Program-made: the position numbers and the translations under genes
Part shown: positions 11,093 to 23,300 of the stretch, piece after piece
Numbering within the stretch: the stretch's first letter is position 1
How the letters are laid out: each line of letters starts with the position of its first letter
NCBI RefSeq assembly: GCF_000003605.2
Contig: NW_003119443.1
Span: forward strand, 7,952 to 43,575
From: Saccoglossus kowalevskii
Lineage: Eukaryota > Hemichordata > Enteropneusta > Harrimaniidae
DNA length: 35,624 nucleotides
Direction of reading: 5' to 3'
The notes under the pieces: generated by a model
Seen by the model: the letters and a program-made list of their open reading frames with translations, nothing else
Told to the model about the DNA's origin: nothing
Database searches by the model: none

Positions 11093-14000
11093 GGAATGTT
11101 CTATTTATATCAAGGGATGATTACAAAATAGACTTGTTAACTAAGAAACTATGGGAAAAATACACTTTCTGCTAATTGCATTCACCGTGACAAAATTATG
11201 AAATACGTTGATACACTATCATATACCAATTTTGTTCCGAAATACTGGCATTAGATTTAGCCACCCTACCTGCTTCTTCACCTCTACGTTTAAAGTGAAT
11301 GTCACGTTGCGTGTCGAGTTTCATGGTATGATACTGATACCACTAAAGGCCATACACCAACCTATCGAATACATGTAAAGTACATACACACCATATGTAT
11401 TATATTCTTGGAAATGAAAAACAATACAAGAATATTTTAAAGTGTAAATCTCCATATGTTCAAATTAAGAGTATATTTTGTTATAACAATAAAGAAAAAC
11501 AGTTCTCCGTCTCTGCAATTTGGTAAAAGTATTCAAAACCTGAACTCTTCAAATATAATACATTTTGTCGTTCTAAGTCTTTTTTTTTTGTGTCTAAAGA
11601 TACGCAAGCGCATATTGCATGAATAAGTACTTTCTATGTCCCCGGCCAGTGTAAATTTACTGCTATGGATACGTAACCCATAGTACACGTTGGTATACCC
11701 CGTTAAACTATTCATTTCGTGACGACACAATCAACTGAAATGTCATGTACGGTTCAACTCGGGGTATCGTTTACACAATCCACCGCGAATACAAACATGA
11801 TTGTATTCTAACTCTACACGTGTGTACAGTTTATAATTATGGATGATATATTATTTATCTGTAGATATAGCTTGGATCAAGCGTGTTTGTGTTGTGCTTA
11901 AGTTAGAAATGTGGAACATTGTCCGACTCCGCGTTATAATGTTATTCAACGGGGTATTAAAATTCACGATTATCATAATATTTCACATATATTTCAAATA
12001 TTGTAGTGTAATCTTCGTTGCAATTATTTTTTCGAGGGTAGCGTCTATAACCAATTCAATCACTATACCATATGGACATATATTTAACTCAATTAGTATA
12101 ATTATATTATATGTGAGTAATGTCAATCAATATGTCAATCCTTGCCGTGCCCGGACCGGGTGAGTTTCCCGTGTGTCACTTACTTATTGTCAGCCCCTTT
12201 CCGTGGCAGAGATCGCGTTAACGAAAAGAAATGCAAAGATTATTGAACTAACGTAGAGAAATGTGTAATTCTGTCCTAAAACGGGTGTAAATCATATCGA
12301 CACATCAAATTAAGGACATGCGTATAGACACATTCACGCACGAGAAACGAACGTACACATCCTCATTATCCAAAATTAACTAGCACCACCATCAACCACT
12401 GGTAATAAATTTACACATTTTAGCACGTCATTGTTTAATTGTGCAAATTTGAGAGTCTGTGGCAGCAAAACTGTTTTTCACACAGTGAGGTTTTCTCTCA
12501 ATATAACTTCTTTTCTCTAATATAGCTTGATAGGGCCTCCATTACTGTTCTAATAAATGCGATTAATATATGTCACCACAGAAACCATACCGTAATACAA
12601 AAATAGTCAAATAATATCGAACTGACACGCCAAACCTATCGATTACACATTTGCATGATAAACGATGTCACGCTCATTCTAGTGTGACTGGGTATTTTAA
12701 TGTAAAGAAGTTATATATGTGTATATATGCAGCCTTATTTAAAGTTCTATCTCAATACAAATTAAGTTAATATACTCGGTATCACTTACTTCACAAAACT
12801 TTGTAGTCGAAACAAATAAATGATATTAATATATATTTGTCACGTTATCTCAATAATAATTATTCTCAGCATCGTTCAACCCAATTTTCCGATACGATGC
12901 TGGTAACCATGCTTTCGTAAGATGATAGTTAATATTAGAATTTTCCATTGTGTTATTATTCTATACTTAAGGTTAGATTCACTGAAAGTGGTTATTATCG
13001 TTATTTTGTAACAGCATGTTTAGTGAATACACTCTAACCGTGTATACGGCCATTGTGTTATAGAATAGATGGTATTTGATTGTCTTCGTAGTGGTGTAAT
13101 TGATACCCCAGTGCGAGAATTTTGAAATTAAGCCATGATAAATAAATACGAGAAATTTCGTTTTGCCTATAAACACATTATTACAGAGGTGTGTATTTAC
13201 ATGGAAAGTAAACATCGCCCACTCAGTAAAGTATGCGTAACACAGCTTAGTTTTGCCACTTAAACGCAGTGGAGTCGAAACGTGTCCTACTGTGTATAAG
13301 CATTATAGATTCCTTTTACGAATCTGAGAGTCATTGACTTTCCCTGGGACGGCATCATTAATATTGTTTGATTTCGTACGTACTTGTGTATTTACATATT
13401 ATTTACAGTGTATTTTTTAAAAGAGAATGGTGTTAAAATAAGCCTATAGTCAAGCAGTGTGCAGCTCCTCCATTTACGACTCGTTTCAGTATTCTATTGC
13501 AAACTGGAACGCCGAGTGTGTTTGTAAAATTTAATTCCTCTTCAGATTGAAGCTGTTTCAATTAGGTTTATCAACACAACTATGAAATTCAAGATAATAA
13601 AGGCATCCATGATAAAACTCAGTTAAATTTAATCACATTTCTTGAACTCTTTCAACTTGTATATTGGTGTTCATACATGCATTCAGCTCGATTACCGTGT
13701 CCTGGAAGATTGCCATGAGGCTGTTTCAATATTCGGGTCGCTAAAACTGTATGTCCACCTCTGTTGCGGTGAACATTTGTATAATGTAAGGTACTTTACC
13801 ACCGGAGTTGGCACAGAAGCACAACATGTACAAATGAGCACAAATAAAGTCGTTCACAAGTCGTTGTAATATTCTTTTTATATCACACGCAATTTCACAC
13901 CCGACGCTGGCATTTCTGGCCACATCACCAACACATTTGTCGACTTCCTTATCAAAAGTATAAACATATTATCTGTGTGTGTATTTTTTATCGAATGTAT

Positions 14001-14279
14001 TAACAAGTCAATTAACTAGTATTGTATTTGCAATTTGCATTTTATTATTCCCAGAGATACCTTACGACAACGTGAACGCTTGCAATATGGACGGAAACAT
14101 GTAATTCTTTAATATTGTTGTCCTATATTTCTAACCAAATTGTTCTCGTCCATAATACTTCTTCAAAATTCTCGGAACAAAGCAGAAGCTGGTATTATAA
14201 CATTAAAAATATCCGTAACAAATCTCGGCCATTACATAAGGATCGAGAATAATTAAGATCAAATATCGCATAACGCCCC
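11093..14279. other. Intergenic region, nothing supported
   Basis: About 3.2 kb of AT-rich sequence between the LDLa-CAP gene and the BB-A 3' end. ORFs here (for example 11533-11730, 11843-12163 and 13642-13869) show no domains, no splice support and AT-driven composition. A small hairpin lies at 12867-12902 (9-bp CAGCATCGT arms, 18-nt spacer). Confidence 0.6.
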
Positions 14280-14289
14280 TTTATTTATT
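14280..14289 (-). terminator. Candidate polyadenylation signal of BB-A
   Basis: Two overlapping AATAAA hexamers on the minus strand, about 460 nt downstream of the BB-A stop. This is the first canonical hexamer that I see after the stop. Confidence 0.4.
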
Positions 14290-14749
14290 GTACAAATATA
14301 CAATATCAGTACGCGCTCGTGAAGTTTATATAATTGCATCTTCAAAAGTCTATAAATTTTAAACTAAGGCGGACTATAGGAAACCAATTATGGCCATATA
14401 TTTGTTATCAAAATAATCAATATCACATATGATATCATAGAATACAACCTTTACCCTTTCCTGATTGCAAATAAATTTAAATTATCTATATCGATCTGAC
14501 AATCGAGGACATCTTCAATCTGTTTCTGCTCCTATCCTAAGCATGGCATATTTCAAGCCCCAGAATTCATTTTTGTAGAACCCCAGAGCTTTGTGCGCCT
14601 TTTTGAACACACAACTTGAACCAGTGTCACTCGTTTTGAGAATAATGGGCGGACAAAGAAATTGTGCAGGGGATATACATAAACAAATTAAAATTCCGGA
14701 AAAATATAATATTAATAGTACATATATAGATAAGACAATCGTGTTTAAA

Positions 14750-17662
14750 TCAACGTATATATTTAAACCACCACTCTTTCGACTGTGGCCTCTCTCGCGG
14801 TTTCTGCTGCTGTGGCTCTGTTTCCTGTCCAGTCTGTTTGTATTTACGAGCGAAATCCCGCCATTTTTGGGCATCCACACGTGGGTTGTCATCTTGAAGT
14901 CCGGTAACCTGAACTTTACCAACCTGATTCTTCTTGATAGCGTCGAACACATCTTCATTCGGAACAAATCGTATAGTGACTGGTGTCGGTTTCTCAATCT
15001 GCTTAGCGAGTGTAGTTTGTATACCGGTAACTATTTGGTTGACGGCCAATAGAAACCCGATATCATTGCTGTTAACCATCAGCGCATTGGTATAATGTAA
15101 CTGTTTGTCTATATGTAGCAGCAGCTCCTTGATTTCTACACACTTTGTTTCCGACTTTTTAGAATTCGTTTTTTTAGCTTTCTCCACCTGTTGAAGCAGG
15201 TTCGTGCTGTTCTTTTGCAGCTCGACTAATGCCTTCTGTATCAGCTCTCGTAATTTCTGTGTATTTTCTTTTATCGCATCTGCTGGATCAACCTGACCGT
15301 CGCCATGAAGGTATTGCCGGTTCTCCTCGTCCAGTGACATTCTCATATCTTCCAGATCTTTCTTCCTGGTTCGCAGGATTTCTACTTGACTCTTCAGTTC
15401 TTTTTGTTTTGTTGACAATCCTTCAATGAGGGTGGTGTGCTGATGTCGCGGCTTTTTGTGTACGTACTCGGCGCATATCATGCATATAGGCAAGCTACAC
15501 GTCAAACAGTAAAACGTCATCTCATGGCCGTTGTGCATGGGACAAATTACGGGTCTAACAAAGCGCGAAAAAGTCGTGATATTGTCCTTATACTCTCCTA
15601 ACGTCAGAATGGCGTGTTTCTTGAGGAGGTTGGCGTCCCTGTGGTGAGCCGCGCACGACTGGCATATTAGAACTCCACAGTCGCTACAAAAACCGCTCGC
15701 TTCGTGACGTTTACAAAATCCACATTCGTTTTGTATGATTTGTGGGACAGGTTCTGGCCTACGAGGAAAGATAGAAAGAGAATCATACGACAAATTATAT
15801 ATACTATACTATATTAAATGTTGACATATCAATATGTATCACTTCGCACACTAATTCCAAATATTGTGAGCATTTTTTTTTATAAATAAGAAACTGAAAT
15901 TTTATCCAGAACAGTGTATTGCGTTCTGGTAATGACTTGGCGAAGCTGTAGATTATAAATCCTTTATCATGTGACTTGCAAGAATGTATGCTTACTACAG
16001 CTGGGTGATCACTATTCATTGTTGTTGATCGATTGAAGCATTGGGTATCATATCAGTCATGCATATTGAGTGTTAGGTGTTCGAACCCCGCACTTGAATT
16101 TATCTGATTATATTTTGCAATGTTTGTGTTAACCTATTTTCCAAGAATCCTTATCAACGCATGACAACTTTGGAGAAACGCATCACCAAATATGAATTAT
16201 TGCGAAGATAGTATTAATATCGTCATAGTATTCTCACTTTTGCCCCAAACTAGTTTCGATTCAGATTCCCTAATGCTTGTAAGGACCAGATTTACGTTCA
16301 TATCTGCGGCCTTGTATAACTTTGTCTTCTGTTTTATAAATTTCATTTTCGTCACGTATTTTTAAAAGGTTAACCACAACCTCGTGTATACTAGTTTCTA
16401 CCCAGACAATATCTACAATTGAAATGTCCGTAAAAAATAAATATCAATGAATGCATTAATTCAAAGACATATTGGACTAAATTCCAGTCCCCATCGCGAT
16501 AAGCCTGGTACGTCACCAACGCAGCTGAGAACGCAGAATTTGGTATTTCGAGAAAAAAATAATAATCGTCAACAAATAGACTGCTCTCTGATTGGTCTGA
16601 CTGTTATGTGTTGGGGATGGGTAGCCAATCATACACAATCTTGTAAGATGCTTTCAATTGACTACTCCAAGTCAATGGAGTTTGCCAAGAAATCAACTTT
16701 TTATTAGTAGCGGTCTGGTTTGAGTGAATGTCGTAATTGAAATACTCAGGTATCTTGCCCAAAGGGAAGATTAACAAACACTGCTTCGTACTAAAAGTAA
16801 CACAAAGGTCTCATGCGAGCAATGTTTATAATTACTAACCGGTTCCTTAGCAACTGCATTTATACTTATTGTATATAAATCCTGACCTGGAGCTGTACTT
16901 ACCACAAAAAACACAAAGTGCCAGATCGTGTTTTTTAAAAAAAATGTAATGTTTTATTGCGTATTTCCTTTTTAAAAATATCTGACGTCTATATGTTAAT
17001 AATATCGTTTTCTTGTTTAAAGAGATAATAAATAGTTCCAATCTGACATTTCATGTACTATAACGAAGGATATGCCATTGCACTGAAATAAAGGACTACT
17101 ATACTACTTCCACACCTCTAGGAGTACTAGGGATAAAACAACCCACACATGAACATATACGCTCCGAAAAAGATATAAAGTGTTCGTCTTAAATAATTGT
17201 TTTGTTTGCAGTATCGTTTTTTAACTATTCATTTATACTGTGTTTTTATATTCATATCGACAAGAATAGATTTAAATGTAATGATTGCGGTTCTATCGCT
17301 GGTGTTTGGATTAGTGTGCCTATTCCGTAGACTTTTTGGCTATCCATATGACCACAGTGCCCGATCAATGTGCGTTGTTAACCAAGTCAAATCATTCATC
17401 GAAAGTCACAGAAATATTGCATATAAATTTAGAGAGCGTACTTGCTTGTCCAACAACAGTATATTGACTCAGTCTAGTTTATGGAACTATTGTTTCCTGT
17501 TTATATTTCGTTACTCGTTTCAGTATTATTTTATATAGATACATTTGTCTGAAATAAAACAAATAAATCAATTGCTTACCGTGGTTCTTTTCTTGGCTCA
17601 GGTGGAGGAATGTAGGCAGGTGTGACCGGTCTGCTCTCTACGGCGGACGATCCACAACCCAT
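14750..17662 (-). CDS. BB-A: predicted acylated, RING-less double B-box coiled-coil protein (363 aa)
   Basis: Two coding exons: 17662-17580 (donor CCACG|GTAAGC) and 15758-14750 (acceptor after a long pyrimidine tract, TTTCCTCGTAG); phase 2 join restoring Arg28. The large-exon frame also opens at an in-frame ATG at 15793, but that ATG lies inside the acceptor tract and is intronic. The protein starts MGCGSSAVE (predicted N-myristoyl Gly2 and palmitoyl Cys3), then a Pro-rich linker, B-box 1 (40-76: CGFC, CSDC, CQSC, His pair), B-box 2 (100-135: CPMH, CLTC, CMIC, H-x4-H-x-H), a charged coiled coil (about 140-260), a conserved SNDIGFLLAVN block and RFVPNED, and a Gln/Arg-rich tail ending WWFKYIR. 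All zinc ligands are present. There is no RING, NHL or SPRY. The fold is that of TRIM-family scaffolds, which usually act as ubiquitin ligases through a RING that is absent here. A membrane-linked adaptor role is inference. Confidence 0.85.
16030..16092 (+). repeat. Degenerate tRNA-derived SINE head (possible)
   Basis: GTTCGAACCCC (16079-16089) resembles the RNA polymerase III B box, preceded by an AGCATTGGGTATC-like segment often seen in tRNA-derived SINEs. No convincing A box or cloverleaf can be drawn, so it is not a functional tRNA gene. It lies in the BB-A coding intron. Confidence 0.3.
17580..17662 (-). CDS. Exon 1 of BB-A: acylation anchor and Pro-rich linker
   Basis: 27 codons plus 2 nt, beginning MGCGSSAVESRPVTPAY. 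Gly2 and Ser6 with small residues at 3-5 fit the N-myristoyltransferase pattern, and Cys3 fits palmitoylation. Nine nt before the ATG is a strong acceptor (TTTCAACTTTTTCAG), which implies a 5' UTR intron. Confidence 0.78.
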
Positions 17663-18073
17663 GGTTGGTAACTGAAAAAGTTGAAATAGGTGAAATGCGT
17701 TTCATGCACGTTATTACGTCACATACCGAACCTGCGCAGCGCTACGACCACCAGCCTTTTACATTAAGACATCTGCCTTTTGTTGAGTATACAATGTTAA
17801 TTATTTGATGATCTACTGTACTATAAGATTTCAGCGATTCAAAAATATCATTCAAACTGAAAACAGGCGAAAATTGCTCGGATCGAAGTGTTATCCGAGA
17901 ATCATAGTTCTAGTATGCGGTTATTTTGAATATTTACACAGGACAACGATTACTAGCTACCACTTTAATATATTATATTTAGTATAGACTAGTCGACGAT
18001 CCAAAATAAAGGATACATTGAAAAATATTTCAATAAATTTTAATTAAATTAACACAAGAAAATCAATACTTAC

Positions 18074-18200
18074 ACGGCGATCTGGGATGTAACAGATATA
18101 AGTAGAGTAATATGAATTAACACAACTCCAATATTACTACATTGTCGAGAAAGAAACACATTTAATACACAGCATGGTCCGCAACATCAATACAAGTAGG
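18074..18200 (-). other. Candidate 5' UTR exon of BB-A
   Basis: A strong donor, CCGT|GTAAGTAT, ends an exon at 18074 and could splice to the acceptor 9 nt before the BB-A ATG (intron of about 400 bp). The upstream limit given here is arbitrary; no TATA box is clear. Confidence 0.35.
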
Positions 18201-18349
18201 TGAATGCACTTCTACGAATGAGATATCTAGAAACCAAGGGACTAATTCATAAACAGTAGCTTCAAAAAACGTTGACTGAAAGGGTTGGATCATGTGTCTC
18301 GCTGATTGATGACGTTTGTATATTGGTCAACTCAACATAAAAAACAAAC

Positions 18350-20396
18350 TATAATAGTAAATCTTCGCTTGCGGTCGTCACGTGACTTTGGTCATTTGCT
18401 ATTGCGGTAGCTTTCATTACCAATCACAACAACCTATGAATTTTATTGTGATTTCACACTGTGACATGTTCATGTAGATTTTATTCAGTCAATAATTAAT
18501 GCGTTTACAGTATGTGTCAATTAAAATTGTTTGGTTAGCACTAACTGGAGAGAATTTACATTTTAATCGGTCATGACGTTTTCAGTGTTTTTGTTTGCAG
18601 AGTGTGTTACTACAGCGACTAAGTCAGCCCCTGTATAACTGATGAGGTCATAGCCTTCTCTAGGCCCAGTGGGTTCAACACGCTACTAACGCATTGGATA
18701 CTAACGACAATCTGAATGCATGATTTACAATTTAAGGGTATAGGTCATTTGATATTCTTAGGGATGAAATCCAGGTCCTTGGTTCATTTTGGGTTTTTAG
18801 CTCAACAAAGGTGAGAAATCTGATTTTGTATAATTATTAGAAATAAAAAGGATATATTCAACAAGTTTGACTATGCATGTTTATTATTCACTATGCATGT
18901 GTTTATTATTAACTGTTACAATGGTATACATGGTTATGTTATACATTGTCTAGTATTTTTTTCTTAAGAACCTCACATTAGCTACACAACACTCTATTAC
19001 AAATGTATTCTAACAATAGATGCTTCGTTTATATTGAGGACAAAAAAGAAAGTTTACCCAGTAAAGAGTGAACTTCATTTTACAGATCCATGCAAACAGC
19101 TTTTATTATATTGAAATGTAAAATGTTTATTGTGTTCAAGGATAACTACTGTCAAAAAGTAAAGATGTCCATTGTTATGCAAGGCCATGAGTATGTACAT
19201 AAATAAATGTTATGCAAATTTCCCATTCCTCGATTTAAATGATATGCTCAACTAAATGTCTGACAGGTTTCACATCAAACAATTGACTCATTCATTTCAC
19301 AAATATTTTTCACATATCACACAAGTGACGCCTACTAAGTTTGATACTCAGTGATGATGTATTCTTCAATTCTGAAGATACACTAAATTGCAAGGAAACA
19401 AAGTCACTCAGCATACCAGCTGCACGTGATTGTTATTTTTTGTCCGGTATACATATGTCTTTGAAAATGATGGGCTACATCATATCTGGAAGTTTGTAAC
19501 GTACGCGGACAACCGACCTTCAGTATTCGACATTGTAAACAACGCATATATAAATATTTTCGTATCTTGTGGTCTTTAGAGTATATTATGTAGGATACTT
19601 GCCAAAACGTAATAATCTCACACCTCGTCGTATTCAATAAGGTCTTATGAAACTTATTCTACCCGTGTAAAATACATTGCGTGCACGACATTGAAATGTA
19701 CGCTTCGCGACAACGGCGGTGCTAGTTTCCTATGAATGAATATCAACTCATTTTTGTTTATTATCTTTAAAACAACAACGTATATATCATTATGATTAAT
19801 ATACATTCATAGTAAACACGAAACATATATAGCTCTCTACTGATGCCTGCCGTTGTATAGGATATTGATGGATAAATCACTGTAATTGCATTCGGAATTC
19901 ATTTTCCTTCCTGGCCACTGCCTGAGCCCAAAATACTAAAACAGTGAATACAGTACAAATACTTTTGGGCTTTTCTGATACAACTACACAATATCCTTGC
20001 TATTTTAGTGGTCCGGTAAATCTGAATATAAGACATAAGTACACAATCACAAATTAACGAATTGACATTGAATTCGTAGCTCTATGATTGCGTTATCAAC
20101 AGTTTGGTCATTTTTATAAATATTTATAAATTTCAATGAAAGTTGAATGCTGAAAATGAAAACTGGATAAGCTATAGATGCATAGATCAGGGAAATAGTA
20201 CGTGGACAATAACGACAGAAAATAAAAAAAAAAATAATAAAAATAGCTTGACAGTTCTCCCGTTCATATCGAAATTCTGGTGACTATTTACGCCGCATCC
20301 AAAATGTGCAAAAATACTGAAGAAATAGTAACTGAAAATAAAAATTCACACACTTCACAAATTATCATCAAAGAAAGATTTTAGACACGTAACCTA
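18350..20396. other. BB-A/BB-B intergenic region, nothing supported
   Basis: AT-rich, no supported coding sequence; it includes the 3' UTR of BB-B, for which no nearby AATAAA is obvious. A ~20-bp direct duplication (ACTATGCATGT-TTTATTATT) occurs at about 18869-18909. The ORF at 19404-19637 has no recognisable domain or splice support. Confidence 0.55.
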
Positions 20397-23300
20397 TTAA
20401 ACAATGTGTTCTTGCTCGTTCGCTCTGGGTCCATTACGTTCACGTTCTTGGTCGCTATGCTCAGCAGTCTCCCTTTTATCTCCATCGTCATTTTCATTTC
20501 CCTGTTTCCCACCCCACTTTCCAACAATTGGAGTCCATGTCAGTGCCCCAACGCTAGCTTGGACTTCAACGTCTCGGGGAACAAAGTGGAATTTTCTGGG
20601 CGGAGTACTCTGCATATGTTCGTTTTCGACCTCTTCTAGGGCAGCTATTGTTTCGTTAACTGCAAATAGAAAGGCGATGTCATTACTCTGTTCCACAAAC
20701 ACTGATGCCTTCTTAGTTTCTCGCTCGAGCTTGATCAAATTTACTCGCACTTCCTCATTCCAGTCTTCCACATCCATAACACTGTCTTCTTGTTTCCGTT
20801 GAAGATCCATCACTAACGAGTCCGCGTGGACGTTTAGTTGCTCTTTTATTCGTTCTAGGCGAGCTACTAACTGCTGCGTATGGTCCTGAATCTCTGCTGT
20901 TGTCATTCGAACATGTCTTTCGCCATTGGTTCTGACGTCATCGGGACACAAGGTGGCGTCTTGTAGAAACTTTCGCTTCCGCTTTGTTCTCTCCACTTGT
21001 TTCCGGAGCTCTTGCTTCTTGTACTCCACGCCTTTGATGATTGTCACGTGAGAGTGTTGTGGTTTCCGATGAACGTACTCAGCACACAACATGCAGATTG
21101 GTATTTTACACGTGTTGCAATAGAATGTGAGGGGGCTACCACTGTGTAAGGTGCAAATGACTGGTTTATTGTACGTTTCTAATCGAGACTGATTTTTCTT
21201 GTAATCTTTCACGGTGATCAACATATGAGTGCTCATAACACTGTGCGATTTATGACGTTTGACGCACTTCTTACATATTAACATGCCACACTCCTTGCAG
21301 TACCTACTTGGTGGTTGAGCATCGTTACAAAGTCCACATATTTCATGTCCCCGCCTCGCTGAGATCGTTTTTCCGTCTTCTCCGTACACGTCACTGTTAG
21401 AAAGAAATTTCAGTTTATTCATATTTATTTTTGTATTTTATATGCACACCAATTATAATTTTCACAATGATTTAAGAACAAATATAATTCATTTTAATCT
21501 CTATATTCCACATTTTATTTGTCTTGAATTATGACTGAAAGAGGCTAAATTAATCGTATGTATCGTGTACAATTTATGTATGAACAATAACTTTAATAAT
21601 CTTATTATATATAGGATACTTTGTAAAAATACTCTAATGTGCTGCGTAAAACGAAATTTCACGATATCGAAAACGGAAATATTATATCGTAGTGTTAACA
21701 CCGCCAGCCCTTGCACTCATCGCTGGAATGAAAGATTGAATTTACGTTAGGACTTGCAATGGGAAGCTGACATGGCGACAATGAAAACGGACCTGTACAC
21801 AGAGGGACCACGCAGTCAATGTCTGGCAATTGAGCATGGAACATTTAACCAAGTTCATAACTATTATTTTCAAATAAGCATAGTACAGTGAATAAAATGT
21901 TAATCCCTCCTACTAATAATAATCACACACTGATTCCCAGTTTTACTAACTGACATACACGAAAATAATATTGTGATTAGTCCACCTTCAATCTGACTGA
22001 CTTCCATCTACCATCCACACAGTACAGTCCGATAGTTATATACCACGTTATTGATATAATTATAGCACATGTTTAAAATAAAAAAAGCATGCCAAATTGC
22101 AAATTGCCTTGAGTGATTAAAATGACGATTATTTTTTTGTGATTAGACACCGCGACCTTGGCTTTAGTTTAAGTGTCCCAATATTTCGAACTAAATGGTT
22201 TTAGATTTTCTCATAGTAGTCACAATAATCAGATGGAGGTGCTTGTTTCGCATATAATACAAAGTAAGAATATCAACTTAACTTTCGATGTGCAATACCA
22301 TAAACATGTAGATCAATATTGGGCATTGGCAACAATGTGTGTTTTATGAATTTACGGACAGATTTTCAGGAATTGCCAAAATTTGTATACATGTTGTGTG
22401 GATGAATGATGGCATATCGGGAAGGCCATTGACAAACATGGAACGACCCAAAACGAGCCAAACTATCCCAAATAACTTAAAACGAGCCAAATGAGTCACA
22501 AACGAATCAAAATTATGCACAAAAGGGTGAGCGATCAGCCATTGTTGAAAGGATACTTTTATACTGGCAGTTGGGGGCGCTGTTCACATTTCGCTAATTA
22601 GCAGATGTCCCAGAAGAAGTCAGCACAAGTCAATAAATCAAAAATTGTAATGAATATATGTACGTAGACAAATAAGTAAATAATAAAATGATAAAGACAC
22701 TAATACACAATTATAATACATTGGTCCATGGCTAACTTAAGTTTTCCGAAAACTACTAGTATTTGGTTTTTGGCGTAATTTCAATGAATTAATTAGCAGT
22801 AAGTAATTCAGATTTAGAGTTTAGCTGTAATTTTCAAAGCTTTGCCTGTAGTAGTGACATTTGGTTTTTAAAAATAGGATTTTGAAATGAACGGCTAAAA
22901 TAAAAATAAAAAACTACTTTCATGTTTAGAAAGAACTCCCGTGGATACAGTCAGGCTGTTTTTCTATGCGACGGATTCAACGCAGCCAAAAATTGTTCTC
23001 GTATGAATGATACGTCACAACGCTCATAGTATCGCCCATTCTTCCAAAAACTGTAATTTATATCATGAAATCGAGGATACACTGCCACGTGTAAAAGATG
23101 TTTTATGTCATTTCCTTTAATTCCGATAAACACTAGCTGTAAACGTTATGTGAATGGGCATAGTATATAATTAAAACATTTTTACTGCGGCACAAAGTAT
23201 ATGTATGTTGTAACTTTTTCTGTATCATATTGTCCCAAATATAATATATAAATGGACACATATGTTGGTTGACGTTGACTGTATCTGTTCAGTATGTGTA

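Noticed and set aside
11843..12163. 106-codon hydrophobic plus-strand ORF
   Set aside because: Ile/Val/Phe-rich composition follows from AT-rich sequence; no signal peptide cleavage motif, domain or splice support.
14591..15052. 153-codon plus-strand ORF
   Set aside because: Antisense shadow of the BB-A large exon and its 3' UTR; no independent support.
15759..15793. ATG at 15793 as the BB-A start
   Set aside because: It lies in the pyrimidine tract of a splice acceptor; the upstream mini-exon at 17580-17662 joins at the correct phase and matches the paralogues.
16030..16092. tRNA gene
   Set aside because: Only a B-box-like motif is present; no acceptor stem, A box or cloverleaf can be formed.
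20404..20802. Plus-strand ORFs over the BB-B tail
   Set aside because: Antisense reading of the charged C-terminal tail, giving Ser/Cys-rich nonsense.
21394..21422. ATG at 21422 as the BB-B start
   Set aside because: It lies upstream of the AATTTCTTTCTAACAG acceptor and gives an N-terminus with no likeness to the paralogues.
22951..23133. Minus-strand ORF containing ATGGGC (MGDT...) as a BB-B exon 1 candidate
   Set aside because: Asp3 is disfavoured for myristoylation, it lies inside the transposon, and the MGCGSSAVE exon at 24889-24923 fits far better.
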